Assembly (NCBI RefSeq): GCF_900155525.1
Contig: NZ_LT706943.1
Coordinates: 53,114 to 117,113, forward strand
DNA from: Mailhella massiliensis
GTDB lineage: Bacteria; Desulfobacterota; Desulfovibrionia; Desulfovibrionales; Desulfovibrionaceae
DNA length: 64,000 nucleotides
Direction: 5' to 3'
The translations under genes and the position numbers were made by a program. The notes under the pieces are model-generated. The model made no database searches. It worked only from the letters and a program-made list of their open reading frames with translations, and was not told the DNA's origin. Positions 8,438-17,629 of the stretch are shown here, piece by piece; the stretch's first letter is position 1; the number at the start of each line of letters is the position of its first letter.

Positions 8438-8497
8438 GCGCTCGTTCGTCTTTTTTTCGACCCCCTCAACCTCGGCCTTTGCGCCCTGCATGTTTCT

Positions 8498-9112
8498 ATG
8501 TCCGAATATTCAAGCAAGAAAGGCGGTTCCATGATCCGCGAGTATGGCGAAGCGCTGCTCACCGCGGTGATTCTGGCGGTCATCATCCGTACTTTCGTTC
8601 TTCAGGCCTATACCATTCCCTCCGGTTCCATGCTTCAGACCGTACAGATCGGCGACTATGTGCTGGTCAACAAGTTCGTGTACGGGGTGAAGATTCCCTT
8701 CACCGACAAGTATCTTTTCCGCGGGAGCGATCCTCAGATCGGGGACATCATCGTGTTCAAGTATCCCAAGGACCCGGATACCGACTTCATCAAGCGCGTG
8801 GTGGGCCTTCCCGGCGACGTGGTGGAAATGCGCAACAAGCAGTTCTACAGAAACGGCGAGCCGGTAAAGGAAGACTACATCCAGCAGCTTTATCCCAACG
8901 TCATCGGCAGACTCGACAACGTGGGGCCCTTCACCGTGCCGGAGGACAGCTACTTCGTCATGGGCGACAACCGCGATAATTCCGACGACTCCCGCGACTG
9001 GGGCCCCGTGCCGCGTTCCTACATTCACGGCAAGGCCTGGCGCATCTACTGGTCGTGGGATGCCAACACCCATACGCCGCGCCTCGGCCGTCTGGGCAAA
9101 CTCGTTCAGTAG
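8498..9112 (+). CDS. lepB: Signal peptidase I
   Basis: 204 residues. One N-terminal membrane segment (about 18-36) is followed by the catalytic serine in PSGSM and the catalytic lysine in KRVVGLPGD, then the box GDNRDNSDDSRDWG. It cleaves signal peptides of exported proteins on the outer face of the inner membrane. The ATG at 8498 lacks a clear ribosome site; an ATG at 8531 (MIREYGEALL) has AAAGGCGG ahead and is an alternative start. It is followed by a clear terminator and so is transcribed alone. Confidence 0.95.
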   Translation: MSEYSSKKGGSMIREYGEALLTAVILAVIIRTFVLQAYTIPSGSMLQTVQIGDYVLVNKFVYGVKIPFTDKYLFRGSDPQIGDIIVFKYPKDPDTDFIKRVVGLPGDVVEMRNKQFYRNGEPVKEDYIQQLYPNVIGRLDNVGPFTVPEDSYFVMGDNRDNSDDSRDWGPVPRSYIHGKAWRIYWSWDANTHTPRLGRLGKLVQ

Positions 9113-9134
9113 CGCCTTTTCGCCCGAGTGTTTT

Positions 9135-9172
9135 CCCGTCACGGCGTTTTTTCGCCGTGACGGGTGCTTTTT
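9135..9172 (+). terminator. Rho-independent terminator after lepB
   Basis: Perfect 12-base arms CCCGTCACGGCG / CGCCGTGACGGG around a TTTTTT loop, followed by TGCTTTTT. Confidence 0.85.
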
Positions 9173-9212
9173 CCCTTCGGGGACGTTTCGTTTTTAACAG
9201 AAGGAAATATCC

Positions 9213-9818
9213 GTGCAGCGTATTCCCGAACCTTTGAAGAATCTTGTGGACCAGCTCGCCCGTCTCCCCGGATTCGGGCCGAAGTCCGCCATGCGCGCAG
9301 CCATGACGCTGCTCAAGTGGCCCGAGACGGAAGTGCGCAGACTGGGCAAGGGCGTGTACGAGCTGCGCGACACGCTGCATCTGTGCAGCCGTTGCGGCGG
9401 CCTTTCGGATTCCGATCCCTGCCCCATCTGCGCGGACAAGGAGCGTGACGAAAGCGAACTCTGCCTTGTGGCGGAGTGGGACAGTATGCTCACCATGGAA
9501 GAGGGCAACTTCTACCGGGGCTATTACATGATTCTGGGCGGCCTTTTGGCGCCGCTGGATCACAGCCCCGCGGAAATGCTGGAAATGGAGCGCCTGCGCT
9601 CCCGGCTTGCCGAAGGCAGGGTGAAGGAGCTCATTCTTGCCCTGGGGGCCACGGCGGAAGCCGAGGCCACGGCCACCTACGTCAAGGATCAGGTGAACGC
9701 CCGCTTTCCCGACGTGCGCGTCACCCGTCTCGCCCAGGGCATCCCGCTGGGGGCGGAAGTAAAATACATGGACAGGGAAACCCTGCGCCAGTCCCTGCGC
9801 TACCGTCAGGCCCTGTAG
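9213..9818 (+). CDS. recR: Recombination mediator RecR
   Basis: 201 residues, standard size. It has the N-terminal helix-hairpin-helix (LARLPGFGPKSA), a four-cysteine zinc finger (CSRCGG...CPIC) and a Toprim segment (VAEWDSMLTMEEG), ending in the ATP-binding-like part of the family. RecR loads RecA on gapped DNA with RecO and RecF. The start is a GTG with AAGGA 7 bases ahead. In many genomes recR follows dnaX and ybaB; here neither is adjacent, and the next gene is a small dual-CxxC protein. Confidence 0.95.
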   Translation: MQRIPEPLKNLVDQLARLPGFGPKSAMRAAMTLLKWPETEVRRLGKGVYELRDTLHLCSRCGGLSDSDPCPICADKERDESELCLVAEWDSMLTMEEGNFYRGYYMILGGLLAPLDHSPAEMLEMERLRSRLAEGRVKELILALGATAEAEATATYVKDQVNARFPDVRVTRLAQGIPLGAEVKYMDRETLRQSLRYRQAL

Positions 9819-9935
9819 GGCGGAGCGTTTTTGCGCTTTCCGCCCCGGGCGGAAAGAACGGACACGGCCGGAGAGCGGAGCAGTATGGGACGGCTTCGTA
9901 CCGGCCCCCTGAGACCACAACATCACGGAGGCATC

Positions 9936-10142
9936 ATGGCCTTTTATTTTGCGCCGCGTGAGGCGAGAACCACCCTTTTGTGCCCGGAATGCGGAGCGCC
10001 GCTGGATATACGCCGTACCTGCCATGAGGCGTACATGCAGTGTTCCTCCTGCCGCCGCACCTTCAAGATCAATCAGTTCATCAGCCAGATGGACGAGGTG
10101 ATGGAAGAATTCCTCGAACGGCTGTACGCGGATCGCGTGTAG
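9936..10142 (+). CDS. Small dual-CxxC protein
   Basis: 68 residues with two pairs of cysteines, CPECG (residues 16-20) and CSSC (about 36-39), followed by an acidic helix (MDEVMEEFLERLY). The start is chosen at 9936, where GGAGG stands 5 bases ahead. It resembles a short protein family found in Desulfovibrio, some members of which carry selenocysteine in one of the pairs; here all four are cysteine and there is no in-frame TGA. Binding of one zinc or a small redox job is likely. It lies between recR and the membrane phosphatase-superfamily gene, with which it may be cotranscribed. Confidence 0.75.
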   Translation: MAFYFAPREARTTLLCPECGAPLDIRRTCHEAYMQCSSCRRTFKINQFISQMDEVMEEFLERLYADRV

Positions 10143-10195
10143 CATTCCCGCCGGAGACCGCCCCTCCGGGGCGGATTTCCCCAGAAGGAGCGATT

Positions 10196-12301
10196 ATGAG
10201 TTTCCGCCGTCATGTTTTTGCGGCGTTTCAGCCCATGGTGGACATCGCCCTGTTCATTCTGGTGAACACGGCGCTGTTTTTCGCCGCAAGGCTTGCGCTT
10301 TTGTATTTTCTTCTGCCCGACATCACCGAAAAAGGGCATATCCCCCACGCGCTGTACATAGGGCTCAAGTTCGATGCCCGCATGGCCGTGTTCATGACCC
10401 TGCCGCTGGCCTTCTGCCTGCTCTGGCCGAGGCTGGAAAGAGCCGTTTCGCGAGAAGGTTCCTCCCTGCCGCGCAAAGTGCTGTGCCTGCTGACGGGGAT
10501 CATGGCCGCCGGGGCCATGCTCATTCATATTTTCGACTTCGGTTTCTTCTTCTATCTTCATCAGCATATCGACATGGGGGCGAAAGTCTTTCTGGAAGAC
10601 CCGTCGGAATCCGTGCGCATGGTATGGCAGAGTTACCCCGTGGTGCTCATCACCGCGGCCTTTGCCGCCTGCGTTGCCTTGTATGTATGGCTTTTTTCGG
10701 CCTTTCTGCGTTCCCATGCCCCCTTCCCCATCCGTCCGAAAACGGGCGGCGAAGGGTGCAGCCGCAAGTGGCGCGCCTTCATCACGGTTTCTTCCCTCGT
10801 CATGCTCTTCATCGTGGGGTACGGGCAGATAAGCTCCAATTTCTTCCCCCTGCGCTGGAGCAACGCCTACTTCAGTTCCGACAAGAACATCGCGATCCTG
10901 GCCGTGAATCCCATCCAGAACCTGTTCGACACGCGCAACTTCGGCAAGGCCATTCCTCCGAACGAGGAGGCCACGCGGGAAGCCTGGCCCCGCATGGCCG
11001 CGTATCTGCGCGTGCCGGAAGGGGAGCCTCCGCTGACGTATCTGCGCCACTTCCCCGGCAGGCAGATGGAAAAGCGCCCCAATATCGTGATCATCATCAT
11101 GGAATCGCTCTGCTGGGAGCGCACCTCTCTTGCGCCCTCCATGCCCGCATCTCTGGGAAAGGACATCGATCCTACGCCCTTCCTCAAGGAACTTGCGGCA
11201 AAGAGCCTGTACTTCCCCAACTTCTATTCGCCCACGCGGACCACGGCCCGCGCGGTGTTCACCACCATAAGCGGCGTGCCGGACGTGAACCACTCCGGCG
11301 GCACCACCTCGCGCAATCCCCGGCTTGTGGATCAGTCCACCGTGTTCAATGAGTTCCAGGGCTACGAGAAATACTACATGATAGGCGGCAACGCCAACTG
11401 GGCCAACATCCGCGGACTGCTCCAGCACAATGTGGAAGATCTGCACCTTCTGGAGGAATCGGCCTGGGAGGCACCCAACACCGACGTGTGGGGCGTTTCC
11501 GACATCGCCATGTTCCGTGAGGCCGTGGGCGTGCTCGACAGAAGTCCCAGGCCCTTCATCGCCGTGATGCAGTCCGCCTCCTTCCACAGGCCCTACACCA
11601 TACCGGACGACAACGAAGGCTATGTTTCCCCGCCCGATCCTCCGGCCGAGGCTCTTGCCTGGTACGGCTATGAAAGCGCGGAGGAATACCGCTCCCTTCA
11701 CCTTTCCGACCATGCGCTGCGCCGTTTCTTTGAAAAGGCGTCGAAACAGCCCTGGTTCAACGACACCATCTTCGCCGTTTTCGGCGATCACGGCCTGAAC
11801 AACAATTCCACCAACATCACTCCCGCCGTGCGCGCCTGCAACCTTCAGGCGTGGCATATTCCGCTGCTCATCTATGCCCCCGGCGGGCAGGTGGCTCCGG
11901 GGGTGAACCCTGCGCCGCATATTCAGCCGGACGTTCTGCCCACCATGGCTTCTCTCGCGGGGCTGGACTACTACACCAATACCCTGGGCAGGAACCTGCT
12001 CGACCCGGAAAACGACAGGGATGCCGTGGTCTTCATCAGCGACAGCGACCATACCCGTTACCTTCTGGAACAGGGCTATGTGTATGCCATCCGTCCCAAG
12101 GGAGACGCCATGTATCTTCTGGACGAGCAGACGCCCGACGGCAATCCCCGCGACCTCAGAAGCGAGGAGCCGCAAAGGGCGGCGGCCATGCGGCAGAAGC
12201 TCATGGATTTCTACTATACCTCGCAGTATCTGCTGCACAACAACGGCAAGGAGCATATTCAGGCTGCCCGTCTTGCCGCAACGAACAGGGCGGAACGCTG
12301 A
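10196..12301 (+). CDS. LTA-synthase-like sulfatase/alkaline-phosphatase superfamily membrane enzyme
   Basis: 701 residues. The first 220 carry about five hydrophobic segments; the rest is a periplasmic sulfatase-fold domain with [12 protein letters not shown] (first metal acidic residue), the probable threonine nucleophile in [11 protein letters not shown], and [10 protein letters not shown] near the end. Proteins of this build move phosphoglycerol or phosphoethanolamine groups onto surface glycans or lipids. The donor and acceptor here are unknown. The start at 10196 has AGAAGGAG ahead. rnhA begins 2 bases after its stop, so the two genes are coupled although their functions seem unrelated. 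Confidence 0.9.
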   Translation: MSFRRHVFAAFQPMVDIALFILVNTALFFAARLALLYFLLPDITEKGHIPHALYIGLKFDARMAVFMTLPLAFCLLWPRLERAVSREGSSLPRKVLCLLTGIMAAGAMLIHIFDFGFFFYLHQHIDMGAKVFLEDPSESVRMVWQSYPVVLITAAFAACVALYVWLFSAFLRSHAPFPIRPKTGGEGCSRKWRAFITVSSLVMLFIVGYGQISSNFFPLRWSNAYFSSDKNIAILAVNPIQNLFDTRNFGKAIPPNEEATREAWPRMAAYLRVPEGEPPLTYLRHFPGRQMEKRPNIVIIIMESLCWERTSLAPSMPASLGKDIDPTPFLKELAAKSLYFPNFYSPTRTTARAVFTTISGVPDVNHSGGTTSRNPRLVDQSTVFNEFQGYEKYYMIGGNANWANIRGLLQHNVEDLHLLEESAWEAPNTDVWGVSDIAMFREAVGVLDRSPRPFIAVMQSASFHRPYTIPDDNEGYVSPPDPPAEALAWYGYESAEEYRSLHLSDHALRRFFEKASKQPWFNDTIFAVFGDHGLNNNSTNITPAVRACNLQAWHIPLLIYAPGGQVAPGVNPAPHIQPDVLPTMASLAGLDYYTNTLGRNLLDPENDRDAVVFISDSDHTRYLLEQGYVYAIRPKGDAMYLLDEQTPDGNPRDLRSEEPQRAAAMRQKLMDFYYTSQYLLHNNGKEHIQAARLAATNRAER

Positions 12302-12303
12302 GC

Positions 12304-12780
12304 ATGAAGACGGTGACCATCCATACCGACGGTTCCTGCCTCGGCAACCCCGGACCGGGGGGCTGGGCGGCGGTGCTTTCCTGCGAAGGGGCTCAGGGCA
12401 CGGTGCGGCGGGAAATGTGCGGCGGCTTTGCCCGCACGACGAACAACCGCATGGAGATACTGGCCGTGCTGGAAGCTCTCGGAGCGCTGAAGCAGCCGTG
12501 CCTTGTGGAGCTTTATACCGACTCGCAGTATGTGGCCAAAGCCATACGCGATCACTGGCTGGACAACTGGCAGCGCAACAACTGGCTTACCTCGGCGAAG
12601 AAGCCGGTGAAGAACCAGGATTTGTGGAAACGCATGCCTGAGCTTCTGGCAAGGCACGAGGTGCGCTTTCACTGGCTCAAGGGACATGCCGGTCATGCGG
12701 AAAACGAACGCTGCGATGAACTGGCCCGCGGCGAAGCCTCCCGGACGAATCTTCCCGAGGATGCGGGCTTTGAACCGTAG
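12304..12780 (+). CDS. rnhA: Ribonuclease HI
   Basis: 158 residues with the full set of acidic catalytic residues: Asp in [11 protein letters not shown], Glu in NRMEILAV, Asp in YTDSQY and the last in CDELAR. The handle region with [16 protein letters not shown] is the E. coli-like form. It cuts RNA in RNA-DNA hybrids. Its start lies 2 bases behind the stop of the upstream membrane enzyme. Confidence 0.97.
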   Translation: MKTVTIHTDGSCLGNPGPGGWAAVLSCEGAQGTVRREMCGGFARTTNNRMEILAVLEALGALKQPCLVELYTDSQYVAKAIRDHWLDNWQRNNWLTSAKKPVKNQDLWKRMPELLARHEVRFHWLKGHAGHAENERCDELARGEASRTNLPEDAGFEP

Positions 12781-12856
12781 GCGAAGGAAGGCGGCATGAG
12801 CGCATCGTTGCGTTTTTTTACGCCGCCCCGTCTCATGCGGAAAAAAACGCACTTTC

Positions 12857-12896
12857 ATTCTCCTCCGGCACGACACGGCCGGGGGAGAATTGTTTT
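12857..12896 (+). terminator. Terminator after rnhA
   Basis: Thirteen-base arms with one G:U-type mismatch (ATTCTCCTCCGGC / GCCGGGGGAGAAT), 8-base loop, followed by TGTTTT. Confidence 0.7.
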
Positions 12897-12987
12897 GCGC
12901 CGTTTCATGCAAGATTTGGATAAAGGTGCGTCGTGCCGGGAGGCGGTGCAATGGAGGAAGCAGCGCGAAGCGTGCAGGCGCTTCTTC

Positions 12988-13016
12988 TTGTACAGAACGC
13001 ATTCCTGTGCTAGACT
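12988..13016 (+). promoter_or_regulatory. Promoter candidate for prmC-lpxC
   Basis: TTGTAC, 17 bases, TAGACT, about 220 bases before prmC. The stretch 12781-13236 has no convincing gene, so this long leader would be untranslated. Confidence 0.45.
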
Positions 13017-13236
13017 GGCCGTATGAATGCTTTTTGTGTGCGGACATACGAAGCGTTTTGCCCGGGAGCAGCGGGAGAGATGCGGCTTTCGGCGGGGAAC
13101 CTGTGCGGTTCATACGTTCCGTACGGGGGCGGATGCCGATGGTGGAAGCATGCCGTTGAAGTGGTTTTGCGGAATTTTTCCGTTTTTTTGAGATTCCGGG
13201 CTTTTTCCGGGCGGAGCATGGGTAACGGGTGATGCC

Positions 13237-14091
13237 ATGACCAGGCGTGAATGGAAAATACGGGCGACCGCGCGCCTTGCCGGAAGCGAGGCCCCGGCCC
13301 TTGTGGCGGGAATGCTCCTGTGTCATGTGCTCGGCATAGACAAAGTGGCGTTCGTGGCCCACGGAGAGGAAGAGATTCCCTCCCGGGATGAAGATACGCT
13401 TGAGTCTCTTCTGGCACGGCGTCTTGCCGGTGAACCCGTGGCCTATATTCTCGGGAAAAGAGAGTTCTACGGCCGGGATTTTCTGGTGAACCGGCACACG
13501 CTCATTCCCCGTCCTGAAACGGAGCATCTTGTGGAGGCGGCGCTGGATTTCTTCCGGGGACAGGAACAGATACGTTTTCTCGATCTCGGTACGGGCAGCG
13601 GCTGCATCGCCGTGACGCTCGCCGCGGAACGGCCCCTCTGGCGAGGTACGGCCGTGGATGTTTCCCCGCTCGCGCTGGAAACGGCGAAGTCCAACGCCGA
13701 ACGCCTCGGCGCAGCGGAGCGCATGACCTTTCTGTATGCCGATTTCACCAAGCCTCTGCCCCTGGAAGCACAGAGCTTCGACCTGGTGGTCAGCAATCCT
13801 CCGTACATAAGCGAAGAAGAATACGCCGCGCTGGATGCGGGCGTAAGGAATTTCGAACCGCGTTCCGCGCTGGTTCCCGGCCCCGAGGGGCTGGAGCATC
13901 CCCGCGCGGTGGAAGCGGCGGCACGCGCCCTGCTGAAGGAAGGCGGCCTGTTTCTCATGGAGCACGGCCATCTTCAGGGCGAAGCGTGCCGGGCGTTGTG
14001 CCCGGACGCATACTGGAAGGATGTGCGCACGGGGCGCGACCTCGCAGGAAAGGACCGCTTCCTTTTCGCGGTGCGGCGTCTTTGCGTATAA
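13237..14091 (+). CDS. prmC: Release factor glutamine methyltransferase
   Basis: 284 residues. The N-terminal helical part recognises release factors (LLARRLAGEPVAYILG), followed by the SAM-binding LDLGTGSGCIAV and the catalytic NPPYI. PrmC methylates the glutamine of the GGQ motif in RF1 and RF2. In many bacteria it follows prfA; here it stands alone upstream of lpxC, 59 bases apart. A start at 13237 fits the usual N-terminus, but the ribosome site is weak (GGGTGATGCC). Confidence 0.95.
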   Translation: MTRREWKIRATARLAGSEAPALVAGMLLCHVLGIDKVAFVAHGEEEIPSRDEDTLESLLARRLAGEPVAYILGKREFYGRDFLVNRHTLIPRPETEHLVEAALDFFRGQEQIRFLDLGTGSGCIAVTLAAERPLWRGTAVDVSPLALETAKSNAERLGAAERMTFLYADFTKPLPLEAQSFDLVVSNPPYISEEEYAALDAGVRNFEPRSALVPGPEGLEHPRAVEAAARALLKEGGLFLMEHGHLQGEACRALCPDAYWKDVRTGRDLAGKDRFLFAVRRLCV

Positions 14092-14150
14092 GCCCCCGGC
14101 ATGACCGGGGATGCTCCGGCAGATGTCTTGCCGGAGCGACAGGAGTTCTT

Positions 14151-15002
14151 ATGCCTCAGATCACTCTTGGCAAGGCTGTCGGCTGCAAGGGTGTTTCTCT
14201 CCATTCCGGCCGTGAGGTCGGCATGGAGTTTCGGCCCGCGCCGGAGAATGCCGGCATTGTTTTCCATATTCATGCCGAGGATGGCGTGCACCTGCTTTCG
14301 CCGCGCCCGGAAGCGGTGAGCACCACGGAACTTGCCACCACCATCAGCGACGGGCAGGCGCATGTTTCCACCATCGAACATGTGCTCGCCGCGCTCTCCG
14401 GCCTTGCCGTGGACAATGTGGAAGTGCATGTCGCCGGCGGGGAGGTGCCCATTCTCGACGGCTCCGCCCGGCAGGTGGTGGAAGCTTTGCGCAGCGCCGG
14501 GTTTACGACGCAGAACGCGCCGCGCCGTGTGGCCCGCGTCATGCGCGAGTGCCGTCTGGAAAAGGACGGGCGTTCCATCGTTGCGCGGCCCTTCGAGGGC
14601 TTTCATGTGGATTACACCATACGTTTCCCGCATCCGGCCATCGGTGAACAGCGCTTTGCGCTGGACGTCACGCCGGAAAGCTTCGCTTCCGAAATCGCAC
14701 CTGCGCGTACCTTCGGCTTTCTGAAGGAAGTGGAGTATCTGCACAGCCGGGGTCTTGCCCGCGGCGGTTCTCTCGACAACGTGGTCGTGGTGGGCGATGA
14801 AGGCGTGCTGAACAGGGAGGGCCTGCGTTTTCCCGATGAATTCGTGCGGCACAAGCTTCTGGATTTCATCGGCGATATGGCCATGCTGGGCTGTCCGCTT
14901 CTGGGTTCCTTTACGGTTGCCTGTTCCGGTCACGGCCACAACAACGCTTTTCTGCGTATGCTGGCAGGTGAGGAAGGGTTTCTGGAATACGGAAACCGAT
15001 AA
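14151..15002 (+). CDS. lpxC: UDP-3-O-acyl-N-acetylglucosamine deacetylase
   Basis: 283 residues, slightly short for the family (about 305). Zinc ligands are seen in STIEHVLAAL and in RHKLLDFIGD, with the late catalytic His in GHGHNNA. It makes the committed step of lipid A synthesis, so the cell is Gram-negative with LPS. AGGAG stands 7 bases before the ATG. Likely cotranscribed with prmC. Confidence 0.96.
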   Translation: MPQITLGKAVGCKGVSLHSGREVGMEFRPAPENAGIVFHIHAEDGVHLLSPRPEAVSTTELATTISDGQAHVSTIEHVLAALSGLAVDNVEVHVAGGEVPILDGSARQVVEALRSAGFTTQNAPRRVARVMRECRLEKDGRSIVARPFEGFHVDYTIRFPHPAIGEQRFALDVTPESFASEIAPARTFGFLKEVEYLHSRGLARGGSLDNVVVVGDEGVLNREGLRFPDEFVRHKLLDFIGDMAMLGCPLLGSFTVACSGHGHNNAFLRMLAGEEGFLEYGNR

Positions 15003-15050
15003 AAGTATTTCATGTGCGTACGGCCTGTGCCGTGCCGCATGAACATGATG

Positions 15051-15080
15051 CAGAAGGGCGGCTCCGGCCGCCCTTCTGCA
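15051..15080. terminator. Hairpin after lpxC
   Basis: Perfect 12-base arms GCAGAAGGGCGG / CCGCCCTTCTGC. There is no U-run on either strand, so it is either an unusual terminator or an mRNA 3' protection hairpin between two convergent genes. Confidence 0.5.
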
Positions 15081-15169
15081 TATCTGCCGCCGGAAACATT
15101 TTTCCTGCCTCTCGGTAGCGGTCTTTTCCGCTTGCGGAGAAGGGCGTTATGATTTTATTCGTCGTCGGC

Positions 15170-16021
15170 TCAGGCTTTGCCGGAAAGAGGCCGGTTTTCC
15201 GGTCTCAGAGTGCCGTAGAACCAGGAGGCCGTGGCCCCGCCGTCGGCAAGAATATCCGCACCGGTGATGAAGGCCCCCTTTTCGCTCAGGAGAAGCTCGG
15301 CGACATGGGCGACTTCGTCCGCCGTACCGGGACGCCCGGCGGGACAGCGGGCGAACATGTCCCTGTAGAAGTCGCCGCGCGGTCCTCGGAACTCATCCAG
15401 TGCCAGAGGGGTGACGATGATGCCGGGGGATATGGAGTTGATGCGCGCCCCTTTTTCTCCCCATTTCACCGCTTCCGCCATGACTCTCTTGACGTTGCAG
15501 CGTTTGGCGAGCTGGTAGGCGTGCAGGCTGTCGCGGATGTTTTCCGGGCGAAGAAGGTCGAGTTCAAGCAGTTTTTCCGCCGGGGTAAGAGCCAGCGCTT
15601 CATCCGCTTCCGCACCAAGAGCCGGAAGTCTGTGCCCGGACTGGCTGGATATGGTTACGCCGGCGCCCCGGGGAGCAATGACCTTGCCCGTTTCCTCAAG
15701 CAGCACGGCTGTGCCGTAGAGATCCACGGCAAGTATGGTTTCTATGGATGCCTGACTGGGGGAAACGCCCGCGGCGTTGATGAAGAGAGTGATGTCTCCG
15801 AGTTTCTGCGCAGTTTCCAGAAGCTTCAAAATGGAATCGCGGGAGGAGATGTCCGTTTCCTGTGCAACGGCATCGAAGCCCGCCTCGCACAGAAGATGTG
15901 CGGCTCTTCGGGCATGATCGGCATTGTTGTCGGCAACGACGATGGTTTTGCCGCTGCCCATGCGTCTGGCCATGGCCAGACCAATCTGTCCCGCACCCGT
16001 AAGCAACATGATGTCTTTCAT
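15170..16021 (-). CDS. Short-chain dehydrogenase/reductase
   Basis: 283 residues with the dinucleotide motif TGAGQIG near the start, SSQSGH and the catalytic pair in YQLAKR, and the SDR signature ISPGIIVTPLA and TGADILADGG. It would oxidise or reduce an alcohol/ketone with NAD(P). The start has a strong GGGAGG ribosome site. An imperfect palindrome ATGCA-N6-TGCAT lies at 16040-16055, just ahead of the ribosome site, and might be an operator. Substrate unknown; it faces a transporter gene across a 300-base divergent region. Confidence 0.85.
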   Translation of the reverse strand: MKDIMLLTGAGQIGLAMARRMGSGKTIVVADNNADHARRAAHLLCEAGFDAVAQETDISSRDSILKLLETAQKLGDITLFINAAGVSPSQASIETILAVDLYGTAVLLEETGKVIAPRGAGVTISSQSGHRLPALGAEADEALALTPAEKLLELDLLRPENIRDSLHAYQLAKRCNVKRVMAEAVKWGEKGARINSISPGIIVTPLALDEFRGPRGDFYRDMFARCPAGRPGTADEVAHVAELLLSEKGAFITGADILADGGATASWFYGTLRPENRPLSGKA

Positions 16022-16321
16022 GAAGAAACCTCCCTGGATATGCATATGTGTGCATGGTGTAGGAGTTCGAGCTCGCGGTGGGAAGTGCCGATTCCGCCTT
16101 TTTCTTGCCTGTTTCTCCCGGGAGGGCGTTGTTGCAGGGAAAGATTCCGCGGCAGGTTGCCTTTGACGCGACGGCCGATAAGGCATACACCTGAATCTTC
16201 ATACAATAACGGTTAATGTTTTATCGAGGCGGGGAAGACGGCCGGGGGAACCTTCAGGGCTCTGCCCGATTCGTGCGCACGGCGCGCCCTGGGTGTTTTC
16301 TCCGCTTTTCCGGGGTGGAAT
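16022..16321. other. Divergent intergenic region, no gene seen
   Basis: It separates the SDR and MFS genes. Apart from the small palindrome at 16040-16055, no clear promoter boxes or RNA structures were recognised. Confidence 0.5.
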
Positions 16322-17506
16322 ATGGCGCTTTTCACAGGTCTTCCCGCATCCAAGAAACATGTTCTGCTTTTCATGGCCATGCTCAATTTCGGCTCTACCG
16401 TGGCCATGCAGGGCTGGACCATGCTGTACAACAACTTCGTGGTGAACTGCGCCGGGCTTACTCCCGCAGAGAGCGGCCTTGTACAGGGCCTGCGCGAGAT
16501 TCCCGGCCTTCTGGGCGTCACCCTCATCTTCTTTCTGTTTTTCATGAAGGAACACAAGCTGGCCGCGCTTTCCGTCATGGCGGCGGGGCTGGGCACCATG
16601 CTTACCGGATTCTTCCCCTCCTTTGTGCCCATCATCTTCACCAGTATGCTCATGTCCTTCGGGTTTCATTACTTTGAGGCCATGAACAATTCTCTGGCCA
16701 TACAGCATTTCGATCTCAGGCAGACCCCCATCGTCATGGGGCGTCTGCGCGGACTGGTGGCGGGCGGAAGTCTCATGATTTCCGTGTTCGTGTTTCTTTT
16801 TTCCGAAAAGCTGGATTTCGTCTGGCTGTTCTTCGTTCCCGGGGCCGTGGGACTTCTGCTCGGTTTCTTTGCGCTGGTACACCCGCTCATGGGCAGCCGG
16901 GCGCCGGAGCAGCGCAAAAGAATGCTGCCCCAGAAGCGCTACTGGCTTTTCTATGTGCTCAATCTGCTCATGGGCGGCCGCCGCATCGTGTTTTCCGTGT
17001 TCGCGGTGTTCCTCATGGTGGAACAGTTCGGTTTTTCCGTACGCAGCGTGTCGCTCATGTTCATGTTCAACTATACGGTGAACTGGCTATTCAATCCCAT
17101 GGTGGGGAAAATCATCAACAGGCTCGGCGAACGCCGTCTCATGACCATCGAGTATGTTTCGGCCTTCGTCATTTTCATGGGGTATGCGCTGACCAGGAGC
17201 GAATACCTTATCGTGCTTCTGTATGTGTTCGACAGCCTCACCTTCAATTTTTCCATAGCGGTGCGGACCTTCTTCCAGAAGATAGCCTTTCCTGAGGACG
17301 CCGCGCCCAATATGGCCATAGCGCAGACCATCAACCATATTCCCGCCGTGACCATTCCCGCCGTGGGCGGCTGGATGTGGCTGAGCTGGGGGTATCAGTC
17401 CGTGTTCTTTTTCGGCGCCGGGCTGACCGTGATTTCCCTGCTGCTGGCGCAGCTGGTGGACAGGGAAATACGCCTGAAGAACATGCAGGCCGGAAAGGCG
17501 GCCTGA
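16322..17506 (+). CDS. Major facilitator superfamily transporter
   Basis: 394 residues with about eleven or twelve hydrophobic segments, in two halves separated by a short charged loop (RAPEQRKRMLPQKRYW, near residue 200). The general MFS topology is clear but the specific subfamily motifs are weak. The nearest downstream gene, 120 bases away, is adenine deaminase; purine or nucleoside transport is possible but unproven. The start ATG at 16322 follows GGGGTGG closely. Confidence 0.8.
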   Translation: MALFTGLPASKKHVLLFMAMLNFGSTVAMQGWTMLYNNFVVNCAGLTPAESGLVQGLREIPGLLGVTLIFFLFFMKEHKLAALSVMAAGLGTMLTGFFPSFVPIIFTSMLMSFGFHYFEAMNNSLAIQHFDLRQTPIVMGRLRGLVAGGSLMISVFVFLFSEKLDFVWLFFVPGAVGLLLGFFALVHPLMGSRAPEQRKRMLPQKRYWLFYVLNLLMGGRRIVFSVFAVFLMVEQFGFSVRSVSLMFMFNYTVNWLFNPMVGKIINRLGERRLMTIEYVSAFVIFMGYALTRSEYLIVLLYVFDSLTFNFSIAVRTFFQKIAFPEDAAPNMAIAQTINHIPAVTIPAVGGWMWLSWGYQSVFFFGAGLTVISLLLAQLVDREIRLKNMQAGKAA

Positions 17507-17629
17507 AAAGCCCGGAAGGCCCTGAATTTTGCATTGCCGCGCGGCGGCGGAGACGGTATTTTCCGGGTGTTCAAGCTGAAACGCCTTGCGCCGTGAAGGC
17601 GGGGCAAGTCCTAGGGAGAATGAAGGTTG

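Noticed and set aside
10073..12256. Long open frame antisense to the membrane sulfatase-fold gene
   Set aside because: Composition rich in His, Gly and Arg typical of a shadow frame in GC-rich DNA; the plus strand has clear motifs.
17500..17629. Purine riboswitch upstream of adenine deaminase
   Set aside because: No purine-aptamer core or matching P1-P3 stems could be found.
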